Shown: one piece after another, positions 10,501-18,499 of the stretch | How positions within the stretch are numbered: position 1 is the stretch's first letter | Layout: every line of letters starts with the position of its first letter | NCBI GenBank assembly: GCA_913057725.1 | Contig: CAJXOS010000011.1 | Location: 1-64,000, forward strand | Direction of reading: 5' to 3' | DNA length: 64,000 nucleotides | From: an uncultured Lewinella sp. | Lineage (GTDB): Bacteria; Bacteroidota; Bacteroidia; Chitinophagales; Saprospiraceae | Position numbers and translations under genes: made by a program | The notes under the pieces: model-generated | Told to the model about the DNA's origin: nothing | Databases searched by the model: none | The model's input: the letters and a program-made list of their open reading frames with translations, nothing else

Positions 10501-10809
10501 ATGAAAGTGAGTCAGTACCCTGGTAAACCTTCGCAATCGCAATTAACCGAGGCGGAGCGCTTAAAGACCGCCATGGACCAGGTAAAGGTTCAATTCGACC
10601 AACGTATGGGCAGTGAAGTGGCAGCCATCAACACCCTTCTGGAAAAAGCTGACCAACCAGCCCTGACTTGGGACAGTGAAGAAGTTTTCTTCTCAAAAGA
10701 AGGTGGCGGCAGCGACGCTGGTTCTGGTCAATTGGATTGGAAAGGAAAGGAAATGTATCGCTCAATGAACGGCACAGCAATGGGCTGGCGCTGGATGTTG
10801 ATGTGGTAA
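7591..10809 (+). CDS. Large secreted BNR/VPS10-type beta-propeller protein
   Basis: About 1072 residues from the preferred ATG at 7591 (MRTIYSLFSILFIV, a good signal peptide); an ATG at 7558 would add 11 Thr-rich residues before it. The body has at least eight Asp-box/BNR repeats of the S/T-x-D/N-x-G-x-x-W type (STNGGTTW, TTDGGQTW, STNGGKDW, STDAGANW, SEDMGESW, TSDGGKNW, SLDDGQTW), building the sortilin/VPS10-like propellers often annotated as glycosyl hydrolase in Bacteroidota. After about residue 760 follow a beta-sandwich-like region and a coiled-coil/helical segment (about 890-1020). The enzymatic label is not supported by any catalytic residues I can point to. A homologue of the same build lies at 12688-15711 on the other strand. 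Confidence 0.85.
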   Translation: MRTIYSLFSILFIVLLAGTTTSAQTASETTAGLSTDAKLLSGMRARKIGPAVMSGRVSTLAVHPEDPTTIYVGAAGGGVWKTVTGGTVLRPIFDDYTQSIGKIALAPSAPNTVYVGTGEPWPRNSVSVGTGMYKSTNGGTTWQNIGLEDSERISDIIVHPDDPNTVYVAALGHLWDANEERGVFKTTDGGQTWEKILYIDENTGATDLDFDPQNPETVYAVMWSFRRLPWTFDSGFTGGSGVYKSTNGGKDWTPIQNGLPDEKLGRMAISVAPTNPDVIYLSVECKSLDKKGLYLSTDAGANWEKVSNDFNTTVRPFYFSNIKVDPTNDSIVIKCGFQAIISENRGQVFRTIGSSVHSDIHDVWIDPTNSKHILVATDGGIYESIDRGRTTKMWMNLPVSQFYHVSVDNATPFNVYGGLQDNGSWVGPSRRAGGIGNSDWTNVYGGDGFYAFRHPEKENIIFAEYQGGNLVRYDKNTGVAKSIAPYRQDDEEDLRYNWNSPIHLSPSNPDRMYFASQYLYRSEDMGESWERISGDLTTDDPEKQQQHLSGGLSIDNSTAENHCTVYAIAESPVAGQTVWAGTDDGNLQVTSDGGKNWNNVIPNVPGLPANTWVTFIEPSPHDAQTAYVTFDGHRTGDGTTYVYKTTNLGATWTRLSQEGTEGYALSVRQDLKQPSILYLGTEFGLFISLDDGQTWARFTNNMPKVGVRDMVIHERENSLVMGTHGRGIILIDDLGPLQQLTTSMLEEKVAFFPPSTTLLRDPGAGGNWFGGSGNFAAGNPSSAAQVIYYNKKRHTFGKMYFEIYKDGEKVREIPAGKSAGINIVSMPTSMPPPKSAPTRNRSALIGSIFGPNLEAGEYEVRLIKGRDTYSTTFTLANDPNAPYSDEDRTVQRETTMQLYEMSEDLAYIYQVYEQLQTQLSEIEDLKRKPQAAVDNLEEQIKATMSTLVALEGDFYVDEGEQIRERISQLYMKVSQYPGKPSQSQLTEAERLKTAMDQVKVQFDQRMGSEVAAINTLLEKADQPALTWDSEEVFFSKEGGGSDAGSGQLDWKGKEMYRSMNGTAMGWRWMLMW

Positions 10810-10816
10810 TAATGAA

Positions 10817-10848
10817 GAGTCAGGTGCTTTGTCGAAAGCACCTGACTC
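10817..10848. terminator. Bidirectional hairpin terminator between convergent genes
   Basis: A perfect 14-bp stem (GAGTCAGGTGCTTT at 10817-10830, complement at 10835-10848) with a GTCG loop sits between the end of the BNR gene and the convergent TonB-C gene. Confidence 0.75.
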
Positions 10849-10862
10849 CTTCACTTACCTAA

Positions 10863-11939
10863 TTATTGATTCTTGAATCTCACCGGGAGATTATAAGATA
10901 CTCGTACCGGCCGACCTCTCTGTTTGCCTGACACCCACTGACCAGGAGCCGACATCAACTCTACTAATCGAAGTACTTCCTGGCCGCAGCCCCCTCCGAT
11001 ATCTCGAATGAGCGTAGCGCTAGACAAGCTACCGTCTCTTTCAACTACAAAGTTAACCACACAAACTCCTTCTATTCCTGCAGTTTTTGCCTCAGAAGGG
11101 TAACGTACATTATCGGTGATGAATCGTAGCATTTGTTCTTGCGAGCAGATTTCCTTCATATCCTTACGAGACCTCCCTTCACAATCTTCGGTATAAAAAC
11201 GAGGCATTTCCTCTACAACCTTAAAGACTTCTTCCACCTTTCTAGGGGCAGCAGGAGCGGGAGCAGGGGCCATTTCAATCTCTTCCTCAATAACTGGCGG
11301 CGGTGGTGGAGGTGGAGGTGCCATTTCTACTTCTTCCTCAAAAACAGGGGGCGGGGGCGCCATTTCAATCTCCTCCTCAATCTCCTGATCAATAAAGATG
11401 GGCTCCTCTTCCATTATTTCCTCTTCTGGCTCAGGAACCTCGACTATTTCCTCATCGGGAATACGGAAGCGAACGGGTAGATTGAAGCGCACTGCCACAG
11501 CTTTACCTCGTTGCTTGCCTGGAATCCATCGTATTTCATCTTCATTCATCTTGTGAACAACAGCGGCAGCGGCATCTCCAATACCTGCTCCCGGATCACG
11601 GATAACTTTGATGTTATCCAATGTTCCATTCTCTCTCACGACGAAGGCTACTACAGCTGTACCTTCCTGGCCGGCTGCCTTGGCTGCTTCTGGGTATTGA
11701 ATGTTCTCGTAGATGTACTTCAACAATGACTCCTGCGCACATTGTTGGCGTTTAGCACGATCAACCAAGTCTTCACAACCTGGATATCGAGGCATTTCTT
11801 CAACGACTACAAAAATCTCTTCCGCAGGAGGTGGGGGTGGCGGAGGAGGAGGTGGGGGTGGAGCTTCAATTTCTTGTCCCCACATCGGAACACTCAAGAG
11901 AACAGTAAACAAAATCACTAGGCATGTGGAAAAGCGCAT
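10863..11939 (-). CDS. Exported protein with two TonB C-terminal domains and polyproline linkers
   Basis: A 358-residue protein with a cleavable-looking signal peptide (…SVPMWGQ) followed by a run of 12 prolines, a first TonB-C-like domain (about 40-160: VEEMPRYPGCED, YPEAAKAAGQEGTAVVAFVV, RDPGAGIGDAA), an acidic Glu/Pro/Met linker (about 165-235), and a second TonB-C-like domain (about 240-358: VEEMPRFYTEDC, YPSEAKTAGIEGVCVVNFVV, GKQRGRPVRVSYNLPVRF). Normal TonB is anchored by an uncleaved N-terminal helix that contacts ExbB/ExbD; here the N-terminus looks like a secretion signal and there are two C-terminal domains in tandem. Each domain has a cysteine pair. It is followed on the same strand by a one-domain relative at 12079-12591 upstream. 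Confidence 0.8.
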   Translation of the reverse strand: MRFSTCLVILFTVLLSVPMWGQEIEAPPPPPPPPPPPPAEEIFVVVEEMPRYPGCEDLVDRAKRQQCAQESLLKYIYENIQYPEAAKAAGQEGTAVVAFVVRENGTLDNIKVIRDPGAGIGDAAAAVVHKMNEDEIRWIPGKQRGKAVAVRFNLPVRFRIPDEEIVEVPEPEEEIMEEEPIFIDQEIEEEIEMAPPPPVFEEEVEMAPPPPPPPPVIEEEIEMAPAPAPAAPRKVEEVFKVVEEMPRFYTEDCEGRSRKDMKEICSQEQMLRFITDNVRYPSEAKTAGIEGVCVVNFVVERDGSLSSATLIRDIGGGCGQEVLRLVELMSAPGQWVSGKQRGRPVRVSYNLPVRFKNQ

Positions 11940-12078
11940 ATTAATGACTTTTGATGGTTTATCGAATGATGTTATGCAAGCAGTATCCGTTCTCAGTACA
12001 CTCGACTATTTCGAATGGAACTGCATCTTTATTATTCTTTAATTGCAATGGGAGAAAAATGGTGAGCACAAATATCTA

Positions 12079-12591
12079 CTATTTTTCGAGGCCATGGTCA
12101 CCTTCTTCTTTTGGTAATCGAAAGTTGACCGGGACATTAAATTGTATTCGAACAGGCCGCGACCTACTTCGCTGGGGCGTCCATTTGATCCCCTGTTCAT
12201 TCATTAAGCCAATAGCTGCTGCGGCTGCATCTCCCATTCCAGCGCCAGGGTCTTTCAGAATCGCAATACAATCAATGCTTCCGTCTTTTTCGATAATGAA
12301 AGAGATGACACAAGTTCCTTCTAATCCTGCCTGTAGCGCCTCCTCAGGGTACACCAGGTTCTTATAGATAAAACGATCTAACTCTTCTCGAGCGCAAGCC
12401 TTTTTTTCTTCTAATGTGGCTTTGTTTTCACAGCCTGGGAAACGAGGCATCTCCTCTACAATCCTAAAGACTTCTTCAACTGCTGGTGGAGGGGGCGGGG
12501 TTGGCGGAGGAGGAGGTGGGGGTGGCGCTTGCCCGCATAGAATCACGCAGAAAAGGATACTGATAATTGGTGTCAAAAAGAAACGCTGCAT
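12079..12591 (-). CDS. Exported protein with one TonB C-terminal domain and polyproline linker
   Basis: 170 residues: signal peptide (about 20 residues, ending CGQA), a Pro-rich stretch of about 17 residues, then one TonB-C-like domain (VEEMPRFPGCENK, YPEEALQAGLEGTCVISFII, LKDPGAGMGDAAAAA, SRPVRIQFNVPVNFRLP). It is clearly related to both domains of the neighbouring two-domain protein, closest to its first domain by the PGCE and DPGAG motifs. The ATG at 12591 gives the signal peptide directly. No ExbB/ExbD genes are nearby. The protein may act as a periplasmic domain working with other TonB machinery or in a non-transport role; this is inference. Confidence 0.8.
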   Translation of the reverse strand: MQRFFLTPIISILFCVILCGQAPPPPPPPPTPPPPPAVEEVFRIVEEMPRFPGCENKATLEEKKACAREELDRFIYKNLVYPEEALQAGLEGTCVISFIIEKDGSIDCIAILKDPGAGMGDAAAAAIGLMNEQGIKWTPQRSRSRPVRIQFNVPVNFRLPKEEGDHGLEK

Positions 12592-12609
12592 TCTTGCTCA
12601 GGTATGAAT

Positions 12610-12646
12610 GAGAAAGGAAAGCAACGAATAGTTCCCTTCCTTTCTC
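12610..12646 (-). terminator. Hairpin between the BNR gene and the TonB-C gene
   Basis: A perfect 10-bp stem (GAGAAAGGAA at 12610-12619 with TTCCTTTCTC at 12637-12646) lies 42 bp past the stop of the minus-strand BNR gene and ahead of the next gene, so the two may be separate transcription units. Confidence 0.55.
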
Positions 12647-12687
12647 CTATTGTGATTCTCAGTTCAATACACCTGCAGCGGCAGCTA

Positions 12688-15600
12688 CTAGTCTGTACCG
12701 ACTGATTTTTCTAATTCTGTTAGCTGGGCTTTGAGCTCTGCCAATCGCTCAATAGCATCCCGCCCAGGCTCTTGATCCGCACCTCTCAACATATAGCCCA
12801 GGTATTCAATTTGACCAATGAGCTTCGGTTGCGGATAAATCATATCTCTCTCCGTTTGCAAGGCCGTCAGGGCTGCACTTAACTGTTGTCCGTGCTCCGC
12901 TTCCTGTTCTGCCTTACTCAGGCCTTTATGTGCTTTAGACCACTGCTGTTCCAATCGACGAGCCTGCGAGAGCAATCCATTGACTTGCTCTTGTAGATCG
13001 TACTGAGCTTGCATATCCTGCACCGAAACACTACTTGAGGATACACGTGGATCCGGTAGCAGCACAAACTCTCGATCTTGTACCCAATCGCCAATTCGAA
13101 CCTCCAAGCGATATGTTCCTGGAGGCACAACGGGGCCATTCCGGTAGCTACGGCTGGCTCGAGCATGCCAAGCTCCACGAGCCTTTAGATCCCAGCGGAA
13201 GCGTTGAAGACCTGGCTCATCAGCCAAAGATCGAGTAATCAGAATCTCCGATTGGTTCAAGCCCATATTCTCCACACGCTCCTTGGAAGCTCGCAAGCTA
13301 TCACTTCGAAAAGCATTAACGAGTTTCCCATCTGCAGTTAAGATGCGAATAACCACCGTTTCGGTGTTTCCTTCCGGCACAAAGTAGTCGATGGTCAAGC
13401 CTGGATCTGGATACTCTAGTACAGAAGCAGAACGAATCATCGGTGCACGGTAACGAATGGTTGGTTTAGGTTGGAACAAATATGGCTCTGAACGCTCAGT
13501 AGAAAAGCCTTCATCATGCAGTGGGTGAAGCTCATCCATAATCCAGAAACCGCGTCCCATCGTAGACAAAACCAGATCACCTTCATGGCACTTGATATCG
13601 GTAATTGGAGTGACCGGCAAGTTTTGCTGGAACGCTTCCCAGTTCGCACCATCATCAAAAGAGATAAACATACCGTACTCCGTGCCCGCATATAGGAGAC
13701 CCGCACGTTGTGGATCCTCACGTACAACTCTCGTCGGAAAATCTTGCGGCATTCCGCTTCTTGGGCCTGTCAATAAGGTCCAACTGGCACCGTAGTCATT
13801 CGTCCGATAAATGTATGGCCGCTCATCCCCTAGCTGGTAACGTAGAACAGCTACGTAAGCTTTGGCAGGGTCATGTGGTGAAGGTTCTACGGCATCAACA
13901 CGTCCACCGGAAGGTAGGCCAGCCGGAGTAACGTCTTGCCAAGTAGCACCATTGTCTTTCGTCACATGGACCGGGCCATCGTTTGCGCCCACCCAGATCA
14001 GCCCCTGGCTGATAGTAGACTCTCGGAGTGCATAGATCGTACTGTAGAATTCTTCACCCGTAATATCACGTGTGATCGGACTACCGGAAATCACTTGCTT
14101 GTCCGCTTCAAAAGCAGTCAGGTCTGGGGAGATAGTTTCCCAACTCACTCCATCATCCGTTGTCCGATGGACAAATTGAGACGCATGATATACCACATCA
14201 GGATTGTGGGGAGACACGTGAATCGGCGACACACGTTGGAAGCGATAACGTAGATCTTTTGGGTTGTGTCCGTACATATTTGAAGCTCCCACATAGTAAG
14301 AGCGTTCTACCCCAGTGCGCTTATCAAAGACGCCAAACCTTCCTTTGCAATTAGAATATACAATGTCCGGATTATTTGGCTTTGGTACAGCAGGCCCAGT
14401 CTCACACCCACCAGTATTGATAATCCATCCGATACCGTCAACTTGGCGCGCATCTGGCGGCAAGCTTGGAACGGCAACGGTCGTGTAATTGTCCTGTTGG
14501 CCACCATATAACCAATAGGGGAACTGGAGATCTACCTCTACTTGATAGATTTCAGCAGTAGGCTGATTAAACTGAGTAGACCAAGTTTGGCCACCGTTGT
14601 GTGTCACATTAGCACCACCGTCATTCGCCTGTATGAATAGTTGTGGATTATCGGGATTAATCCACATATCATGATTATCACCATGAGGTGGATTCATCCG
14701 TTGCCAGTTTTTGCCACCATCTACCGTCTTATAATAGCGTGTAGCCAGTGAATAAACGACCTGCGCATTCTTAGGATCAACTCTAATATTGGTGTAATAG
14801 AATGGCCGAGTACGGATGCCTCCAAAGTCAGAGACCTGCTCGAAGGAATTACCCTGATCGATCGACTTATATAAGCCTCCCTCTTTACCAGGCGCTTCAA
14901 CAAGTGCATACACAATACGTGAATCGGAGGGGCATACCGCCACGTCTATTTTGCCAATCAAATTTTCCGGTAGGCCATTGGTCACTTTTTCCCAAGACGC
15001 TCCACCATCTACCGACTTATAGATACCACCTTCTTCGGCGGTACCACCACTTATAATAGTCCATGGCTTACGTTCTGCTTTCCAGGCTGTGGCAAAGAGG
15101 ATATTCGGGTTACCGGGTAGCATTTCCACATCGGAGAACCCAATCTTATCAGATAGATAGAGCACCTTCTCCCAATTCCGGCCTCCATCGGTGGTACGAT
15201 ACACTCCGCGTTCTTCGTTAGCCATGAACGGCTGCCCGATTGCTGCTACGTAAACTGTATTGTGATCATCTGGGTGGATAATAAGCGCACCAACTTGGCC
15301 AATATTATCGAGCCCAATGTGCTGCCAGCTGCTACCAGCGTCAATAGACTTGTAGATTCCTTTACCAAGGATCACATTGCTACGTAAACCGTCAGAGCCG
15401 GTACCTACATATACGATATTAGGATCCTCGCCAGCTACCGCAATGGCACCAATTGAAGGTGTAGAGAAATAACCGTCGGAAACATTGACCCACTCGGTAC
15501 CGTAGTCCGTTGTTTTCCAGATCCCACCTCCGGTGGCTCCTAGATAAAACGTGCCTGGTTCCTGAGCGGTGCCTGCCACCGCCGTCACACGACCACCGCG

Positions 15601-15711
15601 GTAGGGTCCGACATTGCGGTACTCAAGAAAGTCCAGATCTTGTTGAGCCCAAACTTCAAGGCCACAACAGAATAACAGCAGAATGAATAGAGAAACAGTA
15701 GTGTTTTTCAT
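12688..15711 (-). CDS. Large secreted BNR/VPS10-type beta-propeller protein
   Basis: 1007 residues with a signal peptide (about 22 residues, ending VWAQ). The first motif, YRNVGPYRGGRVTAVAG followed by GATGGGIWKTTDYG, matches the start of the 7591-10809 protein. At least ten Asp boxes are visible (TTDYGTEW, SIDAGSSW, TTDGGRNW, SVDGGASW, TVDGGKNW, TTDDGVSW, TKDNGATW, TNDYGASW, SFDDGANW), giving one or two beta-propellers over about residues 30-720. A beta-sandwich region (about 760-880, with RFRWDLKARGAW and PPGTYRLEVRIG) and a helical tail (about 890-1000) follow. Substrate and catalytic residues are not evident. It is transcribed toward the TonB-C genes, and its homologue ends convergently with them. 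Confidence 0.85.
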   Translation of the reverse strand: MKNTTVSLFILLLFCCGLEVWAQQDLDFLEYRNVGPYRGGRVTAVAGTAQEPGTFYLGATGGGIWKTTDYGTEWVNVSDGYFSTPSIGAIAVAGEDPNIVYVGTGSDGLRSNVILGKGIYKSIDAGSSWQHIGLDNIGQVGALIIHPDDHNTVYVAAIGQPFMANEERGVYRTTDGGRNWEKVLYLSDKIGFSDVEMLPGNPNILFATAWKAERKPWTIISGGTAEEGGIYKSVDGGASWEKVTNGLPENLIGKIDVAVCPSDSRIVYALVEAPGKEGGLYKSIDQGNSFEQVSDFGGIRTRPFYYTNIRVDPKNAQVVYSLATRYYKTVDGGKNWQRMNPPHGDNHDMWINPDNPQLFIQANDGGANVTHNGGQTWSTQFNQPTAEIYQVEVDLQFPYWLYGGQQDNYTTVAVPSLPPDARQVDGIGWIINTGGCETGPAVPKPNNPDIVYSNCKGRFGVFDKRTGVERSYYVGASNMYGHNPKDLRYRFQRVSPIHVSPHNPDVVYHASQFVHRTTDDGVSWETISPDLTAFEADKQVISGSPITRDITGEEFYSTIYALRESTISQGLIWVGANDGPVHVTKDNGATWQDVTPAGLPSGGRVDAVEPSPHDPAKAYVAVLRYQLGDERPYIYRTNDYGASWTLLTGPRSGMPQDFPTRVVREDPQRAGLLYAGTEYGMFISFDDGANWEAFQQNLPVTPITDIKCHEGDLVLSTMGRGFWIMDELHPLHDEGFSTERSEPYLFQPKPTIRYRAPMIRSASVLEYPDPGLTIDYFVPEGNTETVVIRILTADGKLVNAFRSDSLRASKERVENMGLNQSEILITRSLADEPGLQRFRWDLKARGAWHARASRSYRNGPVVPPGTYRLEVRIGDWVQDREFVLLPDPRVSSSSVSVQDMQAQYDLQEQVNGLLSQARRLEQQWSKAHKGLSKAEQEAEHGQQLSAALTALQTERDMIYPQPKLIGQIEYLGYMLRGADQEPGRDAIERLAELKAQLTELEKSVGTD

Positions 15712-16220
15712 GCTAGTCTGTAGTACTTAGTGAATAAGAAAGGGATGGTGTTTTATTTTTTTGTTTGAATGTTTAAATAAATAAACAAAATTGACTATAA
15801 TTACAGGTGAGATTTTAGAAAAACGATCTAGTCAGAGGTCAATTCCCCTTCGTCATCAGGAGCTCCGATGACGATTCAAGTCAGCGTAAATCATTCCAGT
15901 TTTTCTACTCCCATAGGATTTTGTTGGCCTTAGTAGTGAATTGTACTACTAAGGGTGTGAATCCCATGCTCTCAATCGATAGTTGTGATTGAGGGTCATG
16001 ACCGGTCCGGGTGAGGGTGGGCCCGCCGCAGGCGGTCTGTCCAGTCCTCCCCTACTCTCCCTACCTCTTTCCAAATATACCCTTTCTCTACGCCATACCC
16101 CATCACCACACTTTAAACAACTCTCTTTAGCAAAACATTAACACCCAGAGTATGTTCCTTTATCAATAAGCTGCGTCTTAATAGCGTTAGCAATACAACA
16201 GAAAACAACTCGCTAAAAAC
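15712..16220. other. 509-bp divergent intergenic region with several dyads
   Basis: No coding sequence is seen. The region separates the minus-strand BNR gene from lolA. It holds an almost perfect inverted repeat at 15851-15873 (arms CGTCATC and GATGACG around GGAGCTCC), a perfect 10-bp hairpin at 15928-15954 (CCTTAGTAGT, 7-nt loop), a 7-bp hairpin at 15971-15993 (CTCAATC), the palindrome GGTCATGACC at 15994-16003 and a GC-rich hairpin at 16023-16035 (CCGCC-GCA-GGCGG). The closely spaced hairpins of 15928-16035 could be a structured RNA or a protein-binding region; I cannot match them to a known RNA family. Confidence 0.5.
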
Positions 16221-16898
16221 ATGTTGAAACATACTCTTTTAGGTGCCTTCGCTCTACTGCTTTGTTTTAATGTCTCCGCTCAGGATTATACCAAAGCAGA
16301 GGACTCCGATCCTGAGGCGCGTAGAATTCTAAATCAAGTACGCCAGAAGTACGAAGCATATACCTCTATTGAAGCCAATTTTTCATTAGACATTGAGTTT
16401 CCAGAACAACCAAAGGAAACCCAAAATGGAACACTCGCTCGTAGTGGTGATAAATATAAAGTCAACTTCGGTGGTCAGGAAGTCCTTTCTGATGGCTCCG
16501 CTCTTTACTTGATTCTTCACGGTAATGAGTCGGTACAAATTAATGAGCTACCTGAACCAGGTGAAGACACAGGCTTACTTTCTCCGCAGGCCCTGTTTAA
16601 CTTTTATGACAATGGCCAATTTATCTACAGCCTTATCGACACCCAAACAGAAGGTCGTAGAGTGGTTCATATCATTGAGTTTAAACCGACAGATCGCTCT
16701 AGCGAATATGCTAAACTGCGCATGATCGTTGCCCGTGATGGCAAGGAGATTATACGGGTAAAAGCTTTTGCCAAAGATGGTAGCCGCTATACCTTCAAGA
16801 TCAACAGTATGGATAGCAACAAGCGATTCGCGAGCGGCTATTTTACCTTTAGCGAGTCTAAGTATCCAGGTTATTACGTTGAAGACCTCCGCGAGTAA
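16221..16898 (+). CDS. lolA: Outer-membrane lipoprotein carrier protein LolA
   Basis: A 225-residue periplasmic chaperone of the LolA family, which ferries lipoproteins from the inner membrane LolCDE complex to the outer membrane. It has a signal peptide (about 20 residues, …NVSAQ), then the family's N-terminal helix (ARRILNQVRQKYEAYTSIEANF), strand-rich central part with GTLARSGDKYKVNFGGQEV and a C-terminal SKYPGYYVEDLR end. Length and order match Bacteroidota LolA. It is a better LolA candidate than the protein at 6703-7443. It is followed by the GH3-family gene with its own promoter-like box, so the two need not be co-transcribed. Confidence 0.85.
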   Translation: MLKHTLLGAFALLLCFNVSAQDYTKAEDSDPEARRILNQVRQKYEAYTSIEANFSLDIEFPEQPKETQNGTLARSGDKYKVNFGGQEVLSDGSALYLILHGNESVQINELPEPGEDTGLLSPQALFNFYDNGQFIYSLIDTQTEGRRVVHIIEFKPTDRSSEYAKLRMIVARDGKEIIRVKAFAKDGSRYTFKINSMDSNKRFASGYFTFSESKYPGYYVEDLRE

Positions 16899-16930
16899 GC
16901 GGTCCGATTTATATAATACGGGTTCTTCGC

Positions 16931-16989
16931 TATCTTTGCGAGGCACCAAATCATGCATCCCAAGCGCTGGAAATCGGTGTTTGGGATGC
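16931..16989 (+). promoter_or_regulatory. -7 box and leader hairpin before the GH3-family gene
   Basis: TATCTTTG at 16931-16938 matches the Bacteroidota -7 element; a -33 TTTG is not clear. The predicted leader contains a 9-bp hairpin (GCATCCCAA at 16955-16963 with TTGGGATGC at 16981-16989) ending 10 bp before the ATG at 17000, placed to affect ribosome access. Confidence 0.5.
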
Positions 16990-16999
16990 CTGCTTTAAT

Positions 17000-18499
17000 A
17001 TGGGCTGGAAATCCACATTACTCCGACCGTTTGCTAAGTATGTTGCACGCAGCATTGATCGCTGGGCGGCTGCCCCATTGGCTGCTCAAGAGCGTGTTTT
17101 TCGCAACCTGATGCAAAACGCTGCTCGCACCCGTTTCGGACAAGATCACAAGCTTACCGCAACGACCAGTTATGAAGCCTTCCGTGAGCAGGTACCCATT
17201 CGCGACTACGAAGGACTTAAACCCTATGTGGAATTAATAAAACAAGGACGAAAGGATGTCCTCTGGCCAGGTCGTCCCGCCTATTTCGCCAAAACAAGTG
17301 GAACTACTTCTGGGGTAAAGTACATTCCACTGACCAAGGATAGTCTACCTAATCACTTTGGCACGGCTCGTAATGCTTTGTTCAACTATTACGCCCGCAC
17401 TGGCAAGGGAGACTGGTTGGATGGAAACATCATTTTCCTATCGGGAAGCCCTGAAATGCAAGAAGTAGCAGGCATCAAGACGGGTCGCCTGTCGGGTATT
17501 GTGAATCACCAAGTACCAGCATGGCTGCGTACCAATCAACTCCCCTCTTACAACACCAACATTATTGAGGATTGGGAAACCAAGTTGGAAAGTATCGTCA
17601 ATGAGACCTTGCCAGCTGATATGCGCCTCATTAGCGGCATACCCCCTTGGGTACAGATGTACTACGAACGATTATTGGAAAAGACAGGTAAGCGTTATGT
17701 AAAGGATATCTTCCCCAACTACGATGTCTTTGTTTACGGCGGTGTAAATTTTGAGCCCTACCGCAATACGTTAGAAGACCTCGTCGGGAAACGTCTTGAT
17801 AGTGTAGAGACCTATCCTGCTAGTGAAGGTTTCATCGCTTTCCAGGATAGTCAAACAGAACCAGGTTTATTGCTCAATGTTGATAGCGGCATTTTCTTTG
17901 AATTCATCCCTGCTGATGAAATTTTCAACGAGAATCCAACCCGACTCTCGTTGGCAGAAATTGAGTTAGGTGTGAACTACGCCATCATAATTAATAATAA
18001 TGCGGGTCTATGGGGCTACAATATTGGTGACACCGTTGAATTCATCAGCAAGGCCCCTTACCGTCTTCTTGTCACTGGACGAATTAAGCACTTCATTTCT
18101 GCTTTCGGCGAACATGTAATTGGTAAGGAAGTAGAAACAGCAATGCTGGAAGCAGTTGGTGATAGTACTGTCCGAACGGTCGAGTTTACAGTGGCTCCAC
18201 AGGTAAACCCACCAGACGGTAGTGTACCCTATCACGAGTGGTTCGTCGAGTTTGAACACCTACCCACTGATTTGGAGGCATTTTCCAAGCGGCTCAACCA
18301 ATCAATGGTCGAACAAAATATCTATTATCAGGATTTGATTGATGGTGGAATCCTTCGCCCCTTGGTCATTCGTTCGTTGAAGCGAGATTCTTTCCGAGCG
18401 TACATGAAAACACAAGGTAAACTGGGTGGGCAGAACAAGGTTCCTCGTCTCAGCAACGACCGCAAGATTGCCGATTTCTTAATCGATTATACTCAATGA
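17000..18499 (+). CDS. GH3-family acyl-adenylate-forming enzyme
   Basis: 499 residues of the GH3 family, named for plant auxin-conjugating enzymes that adenylate a carboxylate and transfer it to an amino acid. Visible motifs are the phosphate-binding loop TSGTTSGVKYIP (about residues 99-110), YPASEGFIAF (about 273), GDTVEFIS (about 343) and the hinge-region TGRIKHFISAFGEH (about 356). The fold is that of the ANL superfamily without a separate signal peptide or membrane helix, so it is cytoplasmic. GH3 homologues are common in Bacteroidota, where the substrate is not established; auxin conjugation should not be assumed. Its stop overlaps the start of the next gene by 4 bp, so they are translationally coupled. 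Confidence 0.9.
   Translation: MGWKSTLLRPFAKYVARSIDRWAAAPLAAQERVFRNLMQNAARTRFGQDHKLTATTSYEAFREQVPIRDYEGLKPYVELIKQGRKDVLWPGRPAYFAKTSGTTSGVKYIPLTKDSLPNHFGTARNALFNYYARTGKGDWLDGNIIFLSGSPEMQEVAGIKTGRLSGIVNHQVPAWLRTNQLPSYNTNIIEDWETKLESIVNETLPADMRLISGIPPWVQMYYERLLEKTGKRYVKDIFPNYDVFVYGGVNFEPYRNTLEDLVGKRLDSVETYPASEGFIAFQDSQTEPGLLLNVDSGIFFEFIPADEIFNENPTRLSLAEIELGVNYAIIINNNAGLWGYNIGDTVEFISKAPYRLLVTGRIKHFISAFGEHVIGKEVETAMLEAVGDSTVRTVEFTVAPQVNPPDGSVPYHEWFVEFEHLPTDLEAFSKRLNQSMVEQNIYYQDLIDGGILRPLVIRSLKRDSFRAYMKTQGKLGGQNKVPRLSNDRKIADFLIDYTQ

Noticed and set aside
11713-12042. Plus-strand ORF with a poly-glycine run
   Set aside because: It is the antisense of the polyproline tract of the TonB-C gene.
15820-15860. 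tRNA-like T-arm (AGAGGTCAATTCCCCT) before CGTCATC
   Set aside because: The T-loop is one base short, and no acceptor partner, anticodon arm or CCA is found in the right order.
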